Source: Chitinophagaceae bacterium (lineage in GTDB: Bacteria > Bacteroidota > Bacteroidia > Chitinophagales > Chitinophagaceae). From it: a DNA stretch of 10,080 nt. Of this stretch, positions 1-6,170 are shown piece by piece. Each line of letters begins with the position of its first letter. The first letter of the stretch is position 1. The stretch lies in the NCBI GenBank assembly GCA_003456175.1, contig DMPB01000194.1:1-10080 (forward strand). The letters are read 5' to 3'. Under the pieces are notes generated by a model. It saw only the letters and a program-made list of their open reading frames with translations. It ran no database searches and was not told the DNA's origin. The position numbers and the translations under genes are program-made.

Positions 1-512
<512 letters not shown>

Positions 513-817
513 AAATGTTTTGTTTGATTCCTTAGCTAATTACTCTTTACAAAGAATTAACTTCAGATTCTGTTTTGTTAGTTCGATAGCGTTTTGTACT
601 TCTTACCATAATCCATCATAGAATTACGTACTGTTGCTTCCATTATTTTCAAAGACCTTATTTCAATCAGTTAATAACCTCTCAGTTACCAACCCCTGAA
701 CTTGCAATGCGATGCGTTTTGAACCGCTTTTCTCTTAGTCGCTCACCGACCTTTCACATTCAAAATTTTCTTTCTAAGAACTGCTTTTCCGTAGTGCCTT
801 TCGGCGTTTGCGGGGTG

Positions 818-851
818 CAAAGGTAAAGGGTTTCTTTCTTATCTTCCAAAA
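818..851 (-). promoter_or_regulatory. rRNA promoter, proximal (P3)
   Basis: On the minus strand TTTTG (847-851) is followed after 21 bases by TACCTTTG (818-825). This matches the Bacteroidota sigma-ABfr consensus of TTTG at about -33 and TAnnTTTG at about -7. Transcription would start near 811, in the GCACCCCGC stretch, giving a leader of about 300 nt before mature 16S. An A-tract lies just upstream (854-870) and could act as an UP-like element. It is the closest of three similar promoters. Confidence 0.85.
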
Positions 852-853
852 CT

Positions 854-870
854 TTTTTTGAAGTTTTTTC
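854..870. repeat. 17-bp A/T-tract repeat upstream of P3 (second copy at 980-996)
   Basis: TTTTTTGAAGTTTTTTC occurs at 854-870 and again identically at 980-996, each just upstream of the -33 element of an rRNA promoter. On the transcribed (minus) strand both are A-tracts. This fits an UP-like activating element or a bent-DNA site kept when the promoter was duplicated. Confidence 0.7.
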
Positions 871-933
871 GATTTATTTTTTCAACCACTTTAAGAACTT
901 TTGCGCTACTCCGTTTTACCGTTTTGCGGGGTG

Positions 934-966
934 CAAAGATAACAGCTTCACTTTCATTCTACCAAA
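934..966 (-). promoter_or_regulatory. rRNA promoter, middle (P2)
   Basis: On the minus strand TTTG (963-966), a 21-base spacer and TATCTTTG (934-941) match the Bacteroidota promoter consensus. The initiation region GCACCCCGCAAA is shared with the proximal promoter, and the same A-tract repeat lies upstream at 980-996. P2 and P3 therefore look like a duplicated promoter unit 116 bases apart. Confidence 0.82.
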
Positions 967-1126
967 TCTTTTTTTACCCTTTTTTGAAGTTTTTTCAAAG
1001 CGTTAAATCAACACATCCATCATCCCCAAAATCAATCGTATCAACGCTTCTACACAAACACCAGCCCATCACTACAAAGAACTTTTATGACCCTCTCTCG
1101 CACTACCCTTTTTCTCAATCGGGGTG

Positions 1127-1157
1127 CAAAAATAACAACATTCCCCACTTCACCAAA
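1127..1157 (-). promoter_or_regulatory. rRNA promoter, distal (P1)
   Basis: On the minus strand TTTG (1154-1157), a 19-base spacer and TATTTTTG (1127-1134) are followed by GCACCCCG, the same start region as in the two downstream promoters. The block GATTTGGT around the -33 element is also shared with the middle promoter. It lies about 190 bases upstream of the middle promoter and some 615 bases before mature 16S. Confidence 0.75.
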
Positions 1158-1257
1158 TCTTTTTTCAAAATTATTACACCACCACTACACACACAACTCT
1201 CCAACCCCAATAAAATCAATACCCGCACAACACATAACTACCCCCACCATCACCGCT

Positions 1258-1270
1258 TTTACCGTAAGGT
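1258..1270 (+). repeat. Dispersed 13-mer TTTACCGTAAGGT, copy 1
   Basis: An exact copy of the element also found at 3960, 5710 and 9548 in the same orientation. Here it is followed by AA, which completes TTACC-GTAA-GGTAA arms around a GTAA loop. It lies between the terminator of the copper ATPase gene and the rRNA promoters. Confidence 0.85.
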
Positions 1271-1281
1271 AATACCCACAC

Positions 1282-1304
1282 AAAAATGCCCTCCAAAGAG
1301 GGCA
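1282..1304 (-). terminator. Rho-independent terminator of the copper ATPase gene
   Basis: On the minus strand, TGCCCTC (1298-1304) pairs with GAGGGCA (1287-1293) around a 4-base loop and is followed by a run of five T (1282-1286). The hairpin starts about 20 bases after the stop codon of the ATPase gene and should keep its transcription out of the rRNA promoters. Confidence 0.8.
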
Positions 1305-1323
1305 ACACAAATAATATCAAAAG

Positions 1324-3450
1324 CTAAATCACTTTTCTAACCCGTAGCCATAAGCTGTTGATAGCTAATACAACATCGCTTAAACCCATCACTAATGCAC
1401 CAATCATTGGATTAAGCAAACCAAATGCAGCTACGGGGATGGCCACCACATTGTAGCCTAATGCCCAAAACAAATTGGTTTGAATGGTTCGATAAGTGTA
1501 TTTGCCTAAACCGAGGGCAGTAGGCAATAAAGCTAACCCTTTATGCACCAATACAACACCAGCATGCTGCATGGTAAGCTGACTAGCATTGCTTACCGAT
1601 ACACCAACGGTTGCTTTGGCTAGTGCTGGTGCATCGTTGATGCCATCGCCAACCATTGCTGTTGGGATTTCGGCATTTAAACGGGCAATGGTTGCTAGTT
1701 TATCTTCCGGTTTTTGTTCGGCAATAATGGTTTGAATACCCAATACATTGCCTACTTGCTGCGCTTTATACAGGATATCGCCACTTAGTAATACTGTTTT
1801 AATACCTTGCTGATGTAACTGTGCAATCACCTCTTTTGCCTCTGGACGAATTTCATCGATAACGGCAATAGCACCAATAAGGGTGTTGTTTTTAGTAATG
1901 TACACGTTGAAGCTAGCATCTGTTGTTAATGCTGTTACGTACTTATAGTTGGTTGCCGCCCACTGGTTGCCTGCTGCATCGGTAGCAAACATGCCAACAC
2001 CTTTCACCTCTTCTACTTTTTGCCAACGTACATCTGTTTTTGATTTGAACGCTGCGGCCACACACTTAGCAATAGGATGATTAGAGTATTTCTCTAATGA
2101 AAATGCATATTGTTGAAAAGTAGCCTCATCAATAGTAGCATCGGGATTTAGCCAAACACGTTCTAGAGAAAAGTTGCCTGTTGTTAAGGTGCCAGTTTTA
2201 TCGAAAACTACTTGTCTGATATTTTTAAATAACTCTAAACTCTTAGCATTACGAAACAGAATACCTGTACGTGCTGCTCTGCCCAAACCCACCGCTACCG
2301 CTGCGGGGGTAGCGAGCCCCATAGCACAAGGACACGCAATTACCAGTACCGCAATACCGCGAAGTAATGCGGCCCCAAAGCTAATATCGGCCAGAAAGTA
2401 ACTAGCAAATACGGTTATCAGCGCTATTGCCACTACCGTAGGAACAAAGATGGCACTGATTTTATCGGCAAGTTGCTGAACAGGCGGCTTTTCTGACTGT
2501 GCATCTTGTACCATTTTTTTAATTTGGCTTAAAACAGCAGCATCGCCAACAGCCGTAACATAAGCTTTAAATGAACCATCTACTACGATACTACCACCTA
2601 CCAATACATCGTTCATTTTTTTGGGGAGTGGCTCGCTTTCGCCAGTGATGATGCTTTCATTAATGGTAACATCGCCCCAAAGCACTTTACAATCGGCGGG
2701 TACAGTTTCGCCGGTTTTCACTAAAATGAGGTCGCCAACTTTTAAATCTTTGGCTGGCACTTGAAATAAATTTTCTTGATAGTTACCATCGTAAGCAATC
2801 ATATTGGCCATAAGTTCTTCATTTACCGCAAGGGCATTTAATTGCTTTTGCGTGGCTGCGATAGATGCATCTTCTAGTGCGTTACCAATTAGTACCAAAG
2901 TGATGATGGTGGCAGTAGTTTCGAAAAACATGTACTGTTCGGCCTCTCCAATAATAGCTCCATATAAGCTGTACACTAGCGCAGCCGTACTGCCGAGCAC
3001 TATTAACACGTTCATGTTAGGTACGCCACTAACAGCACTGTTCCAAGCACTTTTGAAAAATGTGGCCATACCAATGGCAAAAACTGGCAAGGTAAAAGCC
3101 AATTGCACCCACGGATTCATGAGCCAATGGATGTGCACGCCAGGTATCATGTGCAGCATTAGAGGCAAGGTGAATAAAGCACTTACGTAAATGCGTGTTT
3201 TGTTAGACCATTGCCAGAAATTGTTTGTAGTTATTTTAGATGTGCCTGGCTTTTGTACGCTGTAGCCTAATTTCTCTATACCCTTACTAATGTTGTTAAT
3301 ATCAATTGGTGTTGTTGCTACAAAAGCCACATCGCCGCTTACATAATTCACCCGAACATCGTCCATCCCTTGTTTTTGCAAGTAGTTGCGAATGGTTAAT
3401 GCACAATTGGCACAATCCATCCCTTCAACTTGCAGCGCAACCTTTTCCAT
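1324..3450 (-). CDS. copA: Copper-translocating P1B-type ATPase (CopA-like)
   Basis: A 708-residue inner-membrane pump that uses ATP to export metal, most likely Cu(I). One N-terminal heavy-metal-associated domain carries GMDCANC (Cys13, Cys16). The ATPase core is complete: actuator TGES at 269-272, CPC in the membrane at 373-375, phosphorylation motif DKTGT with Asp417, the P1B-specific His-Pro at 458-459, and GDGINDAP at 601-608. Tyr666-Asn667 in helix 7 and M688-G-L-S691 in helix 8 match the Cu(I)-type (P1B-1) pattern, so zinc or cobalt is unlikely. Length is normal for a single-domain CopA. The start is fixed by a strong AAAGGAGG five bases upstream, unusual in this phylum, and a TAAATTTG promoter lies 46 bases upstream. 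It is divergent from tsaE, and no copper regulator or chaperone gene is visible beside it. Confidence 0.93.
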   Translation of the reverse strand: MEKVALQVEGMDCANCALTIRNYLQKQGMDDVRVNYVSGDVAFVATTPIDINNISKGIEKLGYSVQKPGTSKITTNNFWQWSNKTRIYVSALFTLPLMLHMIPGVHIHWLMNPWVQLAFTLPVFAIGMATFFKSAWNSAVSGVPNMNVLIVLGSTAALVYSLYGAIIGEAEQYMFFETTATIITLVLIGNALEDASIAATQKQLNALAVNEELMANMIAYDGNYQENLFQVPAKDLKVGDLILVKTGETVPADCKVLWGDVTINESIITGESEPLPKKMNDVLVGGSIVVDGSFKAYVTAVGDAAVLSQIKKMVQDAQSEKPPVQQLADKISAIFVPTVVAIALITVFASYFLADISFGAALLRGIAVLVIACPCAMGLATPAAVAVGLGRAARTGILFRNAKSLELFKNIRQVVFDKTGTLTTGNFSLERVWLNPDATIDEATFQQYAFSLEKYSNHPIAKCVAAAFKSKTDVRWQKVEEVKGVGMFATDAAGNQWAATNYKYVTALTTDASFNVYITKNNTLIGAIAVIDEIRPEAKEVIAQLHQQGIKTVLLSGDILYKAQQVGNVLGIQTIIAEQKPEDKLATIARLNAEIPTAMVGDGINDAPALAKATVGVSVSNASQLTMQHAGVVLVHKGLALLPTALGLGKYTYRTIQTNLFWALGYNVVAIPVAAFGLLNPMIGALVMGLSDVVLAINSLWLRVRKVI

Positions 3451-3455
3451 ATACG

Positions 3456-3464
3456 CCTCCTTTA
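3456..3464 (-). promoter_or_regulatory. Strong Shine-Dalgarno of the copper ATPase gene
   Basis: On the minus strand TAAAGGAGG ends five bases before the ATG at 3450. It supports that start over any alternative. None of the other annotated genes in the window has such a clear site, consistent with the weak Shine-Dalgarno use known for Bacteroidota. Confidence 0.8.
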
Positions 3465-3495
3465 TGTCTGATTAATGTATTTAAGTTTTTCGATA

Positions 3496-3503
3496 CAAAT
3501 TTA
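3496..3503 (-). promoter_or_regulatory. Promoter -7 element of the copper ATPase gene
   Basis: TAAATTTG on the minus strand matches TAnnTTTG exactly and sits 46 bases before the ATG. No TTTG is found at the ideal 19-21 base distance. The nearest TTG is 26 bases upstream, so this could be a weak or activator-dependent promoter. Confidence 0.5.
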
Positions 3504-3539
3504 CCTAACAATTACCGCTTAGCTTCGTGCAATGCGAAA

Positions 3540-3548
3540 TATCTTTAC
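3540..3548 (+). promoter_or_regulatory. Possible tsaE promoter -7 element
   Basis: TATCTTTAC resembles TAnnTTTG with one mismatch and ends four bases before the tsaE ATG. There is no clear -33 TTTG at 19-21 bases. If used, transcription would begin at or within a base or two of the start codon. Confidence 0.35.
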
Positions 3549-3551
3549 AAC

Positions 3552-3974
3552 ATGGTTGTAAGTTTTGAACAAAATGATATCGTGCATGTAGCGAAGCAAC
3601 TATGGGAGTTTGGTCAACATCATAAAATATGGTTGTTCAACGCCCCTATGGGCAGCGGTAAAACAACGTTGATTCATGCGCTTTGCACGCAAGTATTACA
3701 AGTAGCAGATGCAGTTACAAGTCCCACATTTGCCATTGCCAACGAATACAGCAGTGCAGTTGCAGGCACCATCTATCACATGGATTGGTATCGGTTGAAA
3801 GATGAAGAGGAAGCGATTGCAGCAGGCGTTGAAGACATGCTTTACAGCAACGCTTATTGTTTTATTGAATGGCCTGAAAAAGCCGAAGCACTGCTTCCAG
3901 ATAATTGCCTTACGGTAAATTTGGACTTACTTAGTACTACCTCCAGAAAACTTACTGCATTTACCGTAAGGTAA
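3552..3974 (+). CDS. tsaE: tRNA threonylcarbamoyladenosine biosynthesis ATPase TsaE
   Basis: A 140-residue cytoplasmic P-loop ATPase that works with TsaB and TsaD to make t6A37 on ANN-decoding tRNAs. The sequence shows the Walker A loop PMGSGKTT (about residues 33-40), the family switch SPTFAIANEY, then IYHMDWYRL, the acidic stretch DEEEAIAAGVEDML, and FIEWPEKAEALLP, in the usual TsaE order and length. The ATG at 3552 is chosen because the open frame continues upstream to 3306 only by running through the copper ATPase gene. There is no Shine-Dalgarno, and a TATCTTTAC promoter-like element ends four bases before the ATG, so the mRNA may be leaderless. The last four codons and the stop are formed by the dispersed repeat (FTVR-stop), and an inverted copy at 3908-3919 encodes LTVN. 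Alanine dehydrogenase follows 61 bases downstream, probably co-transcribed. Confidence 0.92.
   Translation: MVVSFEQNDIVHVAKQLWEFGQHHKIWLFNAPMGSGKTTLIHALCTQVLQVADAVTSPTFAIANEYSSAVAGTIYHMDWYRLKDEEEAIAAGVEDMLYSNAYCFIEWPEKAEALLPDNCLTVNLDLLSTTSRKLTAFTVR
3908..3919 (-). repeat. Dispersed 12-mer TTTACCGTAAGG, inverted copy inside tsaE
   Basis: An exact 12-base match to the core of the dispersed element, on the minus strand, lacking only the final T of the 13-mer. It lies in the tsaE coding region (sense codons for L-T-V-N) and forms a widely spaced inverted pair with the copy at 3960-3972. Confidence 0.75.
3960..3972 (+). repeat. Dispersed 13-mer TTTACCGTAAGGT, copy 2
   Basis: An exact copy overlapping the end of tsaE. 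Together with the next AA it supplies the codons for Phe-Thr-Val-Arg and the TAA stop. The full hairpin form TTACC-GTAA-GGTAA is present. Confidence 0.85.
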
Positions 3975-4035
3975 GCTCGCAATTGATTGATACCTTACAA
4001 CACGCTTATAACTACACACTACAACCACTCATTAC

Positions 4036-5256
4036 ATGGCAACTTCGAAACCCATTATTAGTGCAGGCTTCAATTTAGAAACACAAGAAGAAACCTTAGA
4101 TGTAAAGCCATTGAAAGGCAACTTACATATTGGCATTCCGAAAGAAACAGCTTTTCAAGAAAACCGGATTGCTTTAACCCCTGAAGCCGTTAGTGTACTG
4201 GTTAATAATGGCCATCAGGTAGTCATAGAAACCAAAGCAGGTGACGGTAGCAAATACCGCGATAGAGATTACACCGAAGCAGGCGCCCAATTGGTGTACG
4301 ATAAAGCCGAGGTATATAAAGCGCCGATTTTAGTGAAAAGTGCACCGCTGGTAGCCGACGATGTACCTTACTTACAAATGAATCAAACGATTATTTCGCC
4401 GGTACACTTACCAGTATTACAAAAAGAAGTACTCGATGCGATGATGCAAAAACGCATTACGGCATTAGGTTTTGAATATTTAAAAGACGATAGCGGTACC
4501 TACCCTATTGTACGTTGCATGAGTGAAATTGCTGGTAGTGCTGTGATGCTTATTGCCGGCCAATACCTAAGCAGCGCCAACCATGGCAAAGGCGTTTTAT
4601 TGGGTGGCATTAGTGGTATTCCTCCTGCCAAAGTAATTATCATTGGTGCGGGCGTTGTAGGTGAATTTGCGACCAGAACGGCACTAGCGTTAGGTGCATC
4701 GGTAAAAGTTTTTGACAACAATGTGTATCGTTTAAAACGCTTACAAAACAACTTGGGCGTTCGCGTATGGACGAGTGTAATTGAGCCTAAGATTCTTGCG
4801 AAGCAATTGAAAACTTGCGAAGTAGCTGTAGGTGCCTTAAGCAATGAAAACGGACGTAGCCCTATTGTAGTAACAGAAGAAATGGTAGCAAACATGCGAC
4901 CTGGCAGTGTTATAATTGATGTAAGTATTGATAGAGGAGGCTGTTTTGAAACAAGTGATATTACCACACATGAACAACCTGTTTTTTTAAAGCACGACGT
5001 AATACATTACTGTGTTCCAAATATCCCGAGTGGATTTGCGAGAACTGCCAGCCATGCGATTAGCAATGTATTAATGCCTTTACTACTTGAAGCTAGTGAT
5101 GAAGGCGGTATTGATGAAATGCTATGGCATAACTTCAACCTTAGGCATGGTGTGTATATGTATCGGGGGCACACGACCAATGTATATATTAGCCAGAAGT
5201 TCGATGTAAAGTATACCGATTTAAACTTGCTGATTGCAGCTAGTAGGCGGGGCTAG
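4036..5256 (+). CDS. ald: Alanine dehydrogenase
   Basis: NAD-dependent enzyme interconverting L-alanine with pyruvate and ammonia in the cytoplasm. The AlaDH/PNT fold is complete. The N-terminal substrate domain has GIPKETAFQENRIALTP with Arg44, then Lys101 in ILVKSAP and catalytic His124 in SPVHLP. The NAD-binding Rossmann loop GAGVVG is at 204-209. Asp299 lies in IIDVSIDRGGCFETS, and the closing CVPNIPSGFARTAS segment is present. These correspond to the Arg15, Lys75, His96 and Asp270 set of the Mycobacterium enzyme. At 406 residues it is longer than the usual 370 or so, with about 30 extra N-terminal residues, which I believe is common in Bacteroidota. Membrane segments of the related transhydrogenase alpha subunit are absent. 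It follows tsaE by 61 bases with no terminator between, so a shared transcript is likely. There is no clear Shine-Dalgarno. Confidence 0.92.
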   Translation: MATSKPIISAGFNLETQEETLDVKPLKGNLHIGIPKETAFQENRIALTPEAVSVLVNNGHQVVIETKAGDGSKYRDRDYTEAGAQLVYDKAEVYKAPILVKSAPLVADDVPYLQMNQTIISPVHLPVLQKEVLDAMMQKRITALGFEYLKDDSGTYPIVRCMSEIAGSAVMLIAGQYLSSANHGKGVLLGGISGIPPAKVIIIGAGVVGEFATRTALALGASVKVFDNNVYRLKRLQNNLGVRVWTSVIEPKILAKQLKTCEVAVGALSNENGRSPIVVTEEMVANMRPGSVIIDVSIDRGGCFETSDITTHEQPVFLKHDVIHYCVPNIPSGFARTASHAISNVLMPLLLEASDEGGIDEMLWHNFNLRHGVYMYRGHTTNVYISQKFDVKYTDLNLLIAASRRG

Positions 5257-5334
5257 TGTTTAACAAGTTTTATGGATTGTGTTAACTTTTTATTGCGGAA
5301 CGGTTCACTAAATTGCTGCTATAAATCTTATAAG

Positions 5335-5601
5335 ATGAAATTATTCCGTTGGATGATCAGTATGGGTGTAGGCTTTATTAGTTCACTGCTACTAGCATTG
5401 CTATTGGGTATTATTAATTTTTTAGGCGCTAGCTTAAGCTTTAGCGACATTTTGCTATACAGTTTTGTAATAGGTGGTGGTGCTACCATGCTTATTGCCT
5501 ACTATATCATTGGTATGTTAATGAAACGTTTCATTGCTAAAACGCAAGGTGTTTTTGTAGTAGTACAAGCAGCACAGCAGATATTACGTGCTTTCAAATA
5601 A
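5335..5601 (+). CDS. Small two-helix membrane protein of unknown function
   Basis: Not recognised. From the ATG at 5335 the product is 88 residues. A short basic start (MKLFRW) is followed by a hydrophobic helix at about 9-31, a short loop (SLSFSD), a second helix at about 40-63, and a cationic amphipathic tail (MKRFIAKTQG...AQQILRAFK). The frame opens earlier at 5272, but those 21 extra residues are Cys/Asn-rich and unlike a membrane-protein start, so 5335 is preferred. It is 78 bases downstream of alanine dehydrogenase and ends just before a strong terminator, so it is probably the last gene of the tsaE-ald transcript. Both termini are predicted on the cytoplasmic side because of the positive charges. 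Function cannot be inferred. Confidence 0.6.
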   Translation: MKLFRWMISMGVGFISSLLLALLLGIINFLGASLSFSDILLYSFVIGGGATMLIAYYIIGMLMKRFIAKTQGVFVVVQAAQQILRAFK

Positions 5602-5622
5602 TTATTAGTTGAAAGTATTATT

Positions 5623-5663
5623 AAACAAATATGGGGCGGCCTTCGGCCGCCCCATATTTGTTT
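5623..5663. terminator. Bidirectional terminator, perfect 19-bp hairpin
   Basis: Bases 5623-5641 and 5645-5663 are perfect reverse complements around a TTC loop, with a GC-rich top (GGGGCGGCC) and an AT-rich base (AAACAAATAT). The A/T-rich lower stem gives T-rich runs in both directions. It can therefore serve the plus-strand tsaE-ald cluster and the convergent minus-strand cluster ending at 5725. Confidence 0.9.
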
Positions 5664-5664
5664 G

Positions 5665-5679
5665 TGATAATGATTATCA
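5665..5679. promoter_or_regulatory. Palindrome identical to the Fur 7-1-7 box
   Basis: TGATAATGATTATCA is a perfect 7-1-7 palindrome and matches TGATAATnATTATCA, the core described for Fur in Bacillus. The sequence match is certain. The function is doubtful, because the site lies between two convergent genes, two bases after the terminator stem and with no promoter to repress. It could also act as a second small hairpin. Confidence 0.35.
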
Positions 5680-5709
5680 GTGATTAATACGCTATACGCT
5701 TAGTAATCA

Positions 5710-5722
5710 TTTACCGTAAGGT
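5710..5722 (+). repeat. Dispersed 13-mer TTTACCGTAAGGT, copy 3
   Basis: An exact copy lying two bases beyond the stop codon of the DUF4783-like gene, in the convergent intergenic region. It is preceded by CA as in copy 2. The right arm is shortened, because GGT is followed by TG and not AA. Confidence 0.85.
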
Positions 5723-5724
5723 TG

Positions 5725-6108
5725 CTATCCAATACGGATGGTAATAATGGTAACTTCATCGCCTTTTGATTTCATCATTAAGGTTATATTATAAGTTTTT
5801 CCGTTGCTTGTTAGCTTGCCCGTCATATATTTTGTGCCACCCAATTCACGCTGGCTAGTTACCTCAAACCCTTTAATTGCAGCCGTTTCAAAAAAACTTT
5901 TTATTGCAATAGTGGCTTGGTTTTTACTAACATTTTTAATCTCCTCTTTTTCAGGAAGTTTGATATCTATGAAAGTGTCAAAGTAAGTACTCAGCTTGTC
6001 GGCATCGCCTTGCTTTAGTGCGTTGATAATAGCATCGCTACTCCAATGCACTGCAGCCATAACACTTACTGTAACCGCCGTGGCGATACTCACCAATACT
6101 GTTTTCAT
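5725..6108 (-). CDS. DUF4783-like small secreted protein
   Basis: A 127-residue protein with a signal peptide (basic MK, then hydrophobic to about residue 19, MAAVHW), so it is probably periplasmic. The mature part has the pattern I associate with DUF4783, a Bacteroidota family with an NTF2-like alpha+beta fold: an ALKQGDADKLSTYFD helix, IDIKLPEKE strand, SKNQATIAIKSFF helix, and a C-terminal sheet with KYMTGKLTSNGKTYNITLMMKSKG. No catalytic motif is visible, and the function of the family is unknown to me. It follows the glycosidase gene by 62 bases on the same strand without an obvious terminator. TATCTTGG at 6146-6153 could be a promoter of its own. The family assignment is from memory of its sequence pattern. 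Confidence 0.75.
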   Translation of the reverse strand: MKTVLVSIATAVTVSVMAAVHWSSDAIINALKQGDADKLSTYFDTFIDIKLPEKEEIKNVSKNQATIAIKSFFETAAIKGFEVTSQRELGGTKYMTGKLTSNGKTYNITLMMKSKGDEVTIITIRIG

Positions 6109-6170
6109 GATTACTGTTATTTCTTTAAAAACTGCTAAAACTGTGCCAAGATAGGCCTTTTACAGCGTGA

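Larger units (their letters stand above)
513..1323. other. Gene-free 16S leader and upstream region
   Basis: This 811-base stretch has no credible gene. Bases 513-810 would be the transcribed 16S leader. Bases 811-1157 hold the three promoters. From about 961 to 1260 the plus strand is strikingly poor in G. A copy of the dispersed 13-mer lies at 1258-1270, and the copper ATPase terminator at 1282-1304. Open frames here (for example 858-1340) are low-complexity Thr/His/Pro-rich translations of the skewed sequence, and they overlap the promoters. Confidence 0.8.

Noticed and set aside
1143..1255. G-quadruplex on the minus strand of the G-poor region
   Set aside because: Runs of three or more G are separated by long loops, so a stable quadruplex is not well supported.
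858..1340. A 160-codon open frame on the plus strand (and a 61-codon one at 1087-1272)
   Set aside because: Low-complexity Thr/His/Pro/Lys-rich translation of a C-rich strand. It overlaps the rRNA promoters and the terminator and has no domain signal.
3306..3551. Longer tsaE start at 3306
   Set aside because: It would overlap the divergent copper ATPase by about 145 bases and add 82 residues not seen in TsaE. Homology begins after the ATG at 3552.
5272..5334. Upstream ATG for the small membrane protein
   Set aside because: The 21 extra residues are Cys/Asn-rich and unlike a membrane-protein N-terminus. The ATG at 5335 gives a normal basic start before the first helix.
6138..6153. Sigma-54-like site (TTGGCAC...TTAGC) upstream of the DUF4783-like gene on the minus strand
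   Set aside because: The -12 part has a mismatch (TAGC for TTGC), no activator site is visible, and the overlapping TATCTTGG can be read as an ordinary promoter. Too weak to annotate.
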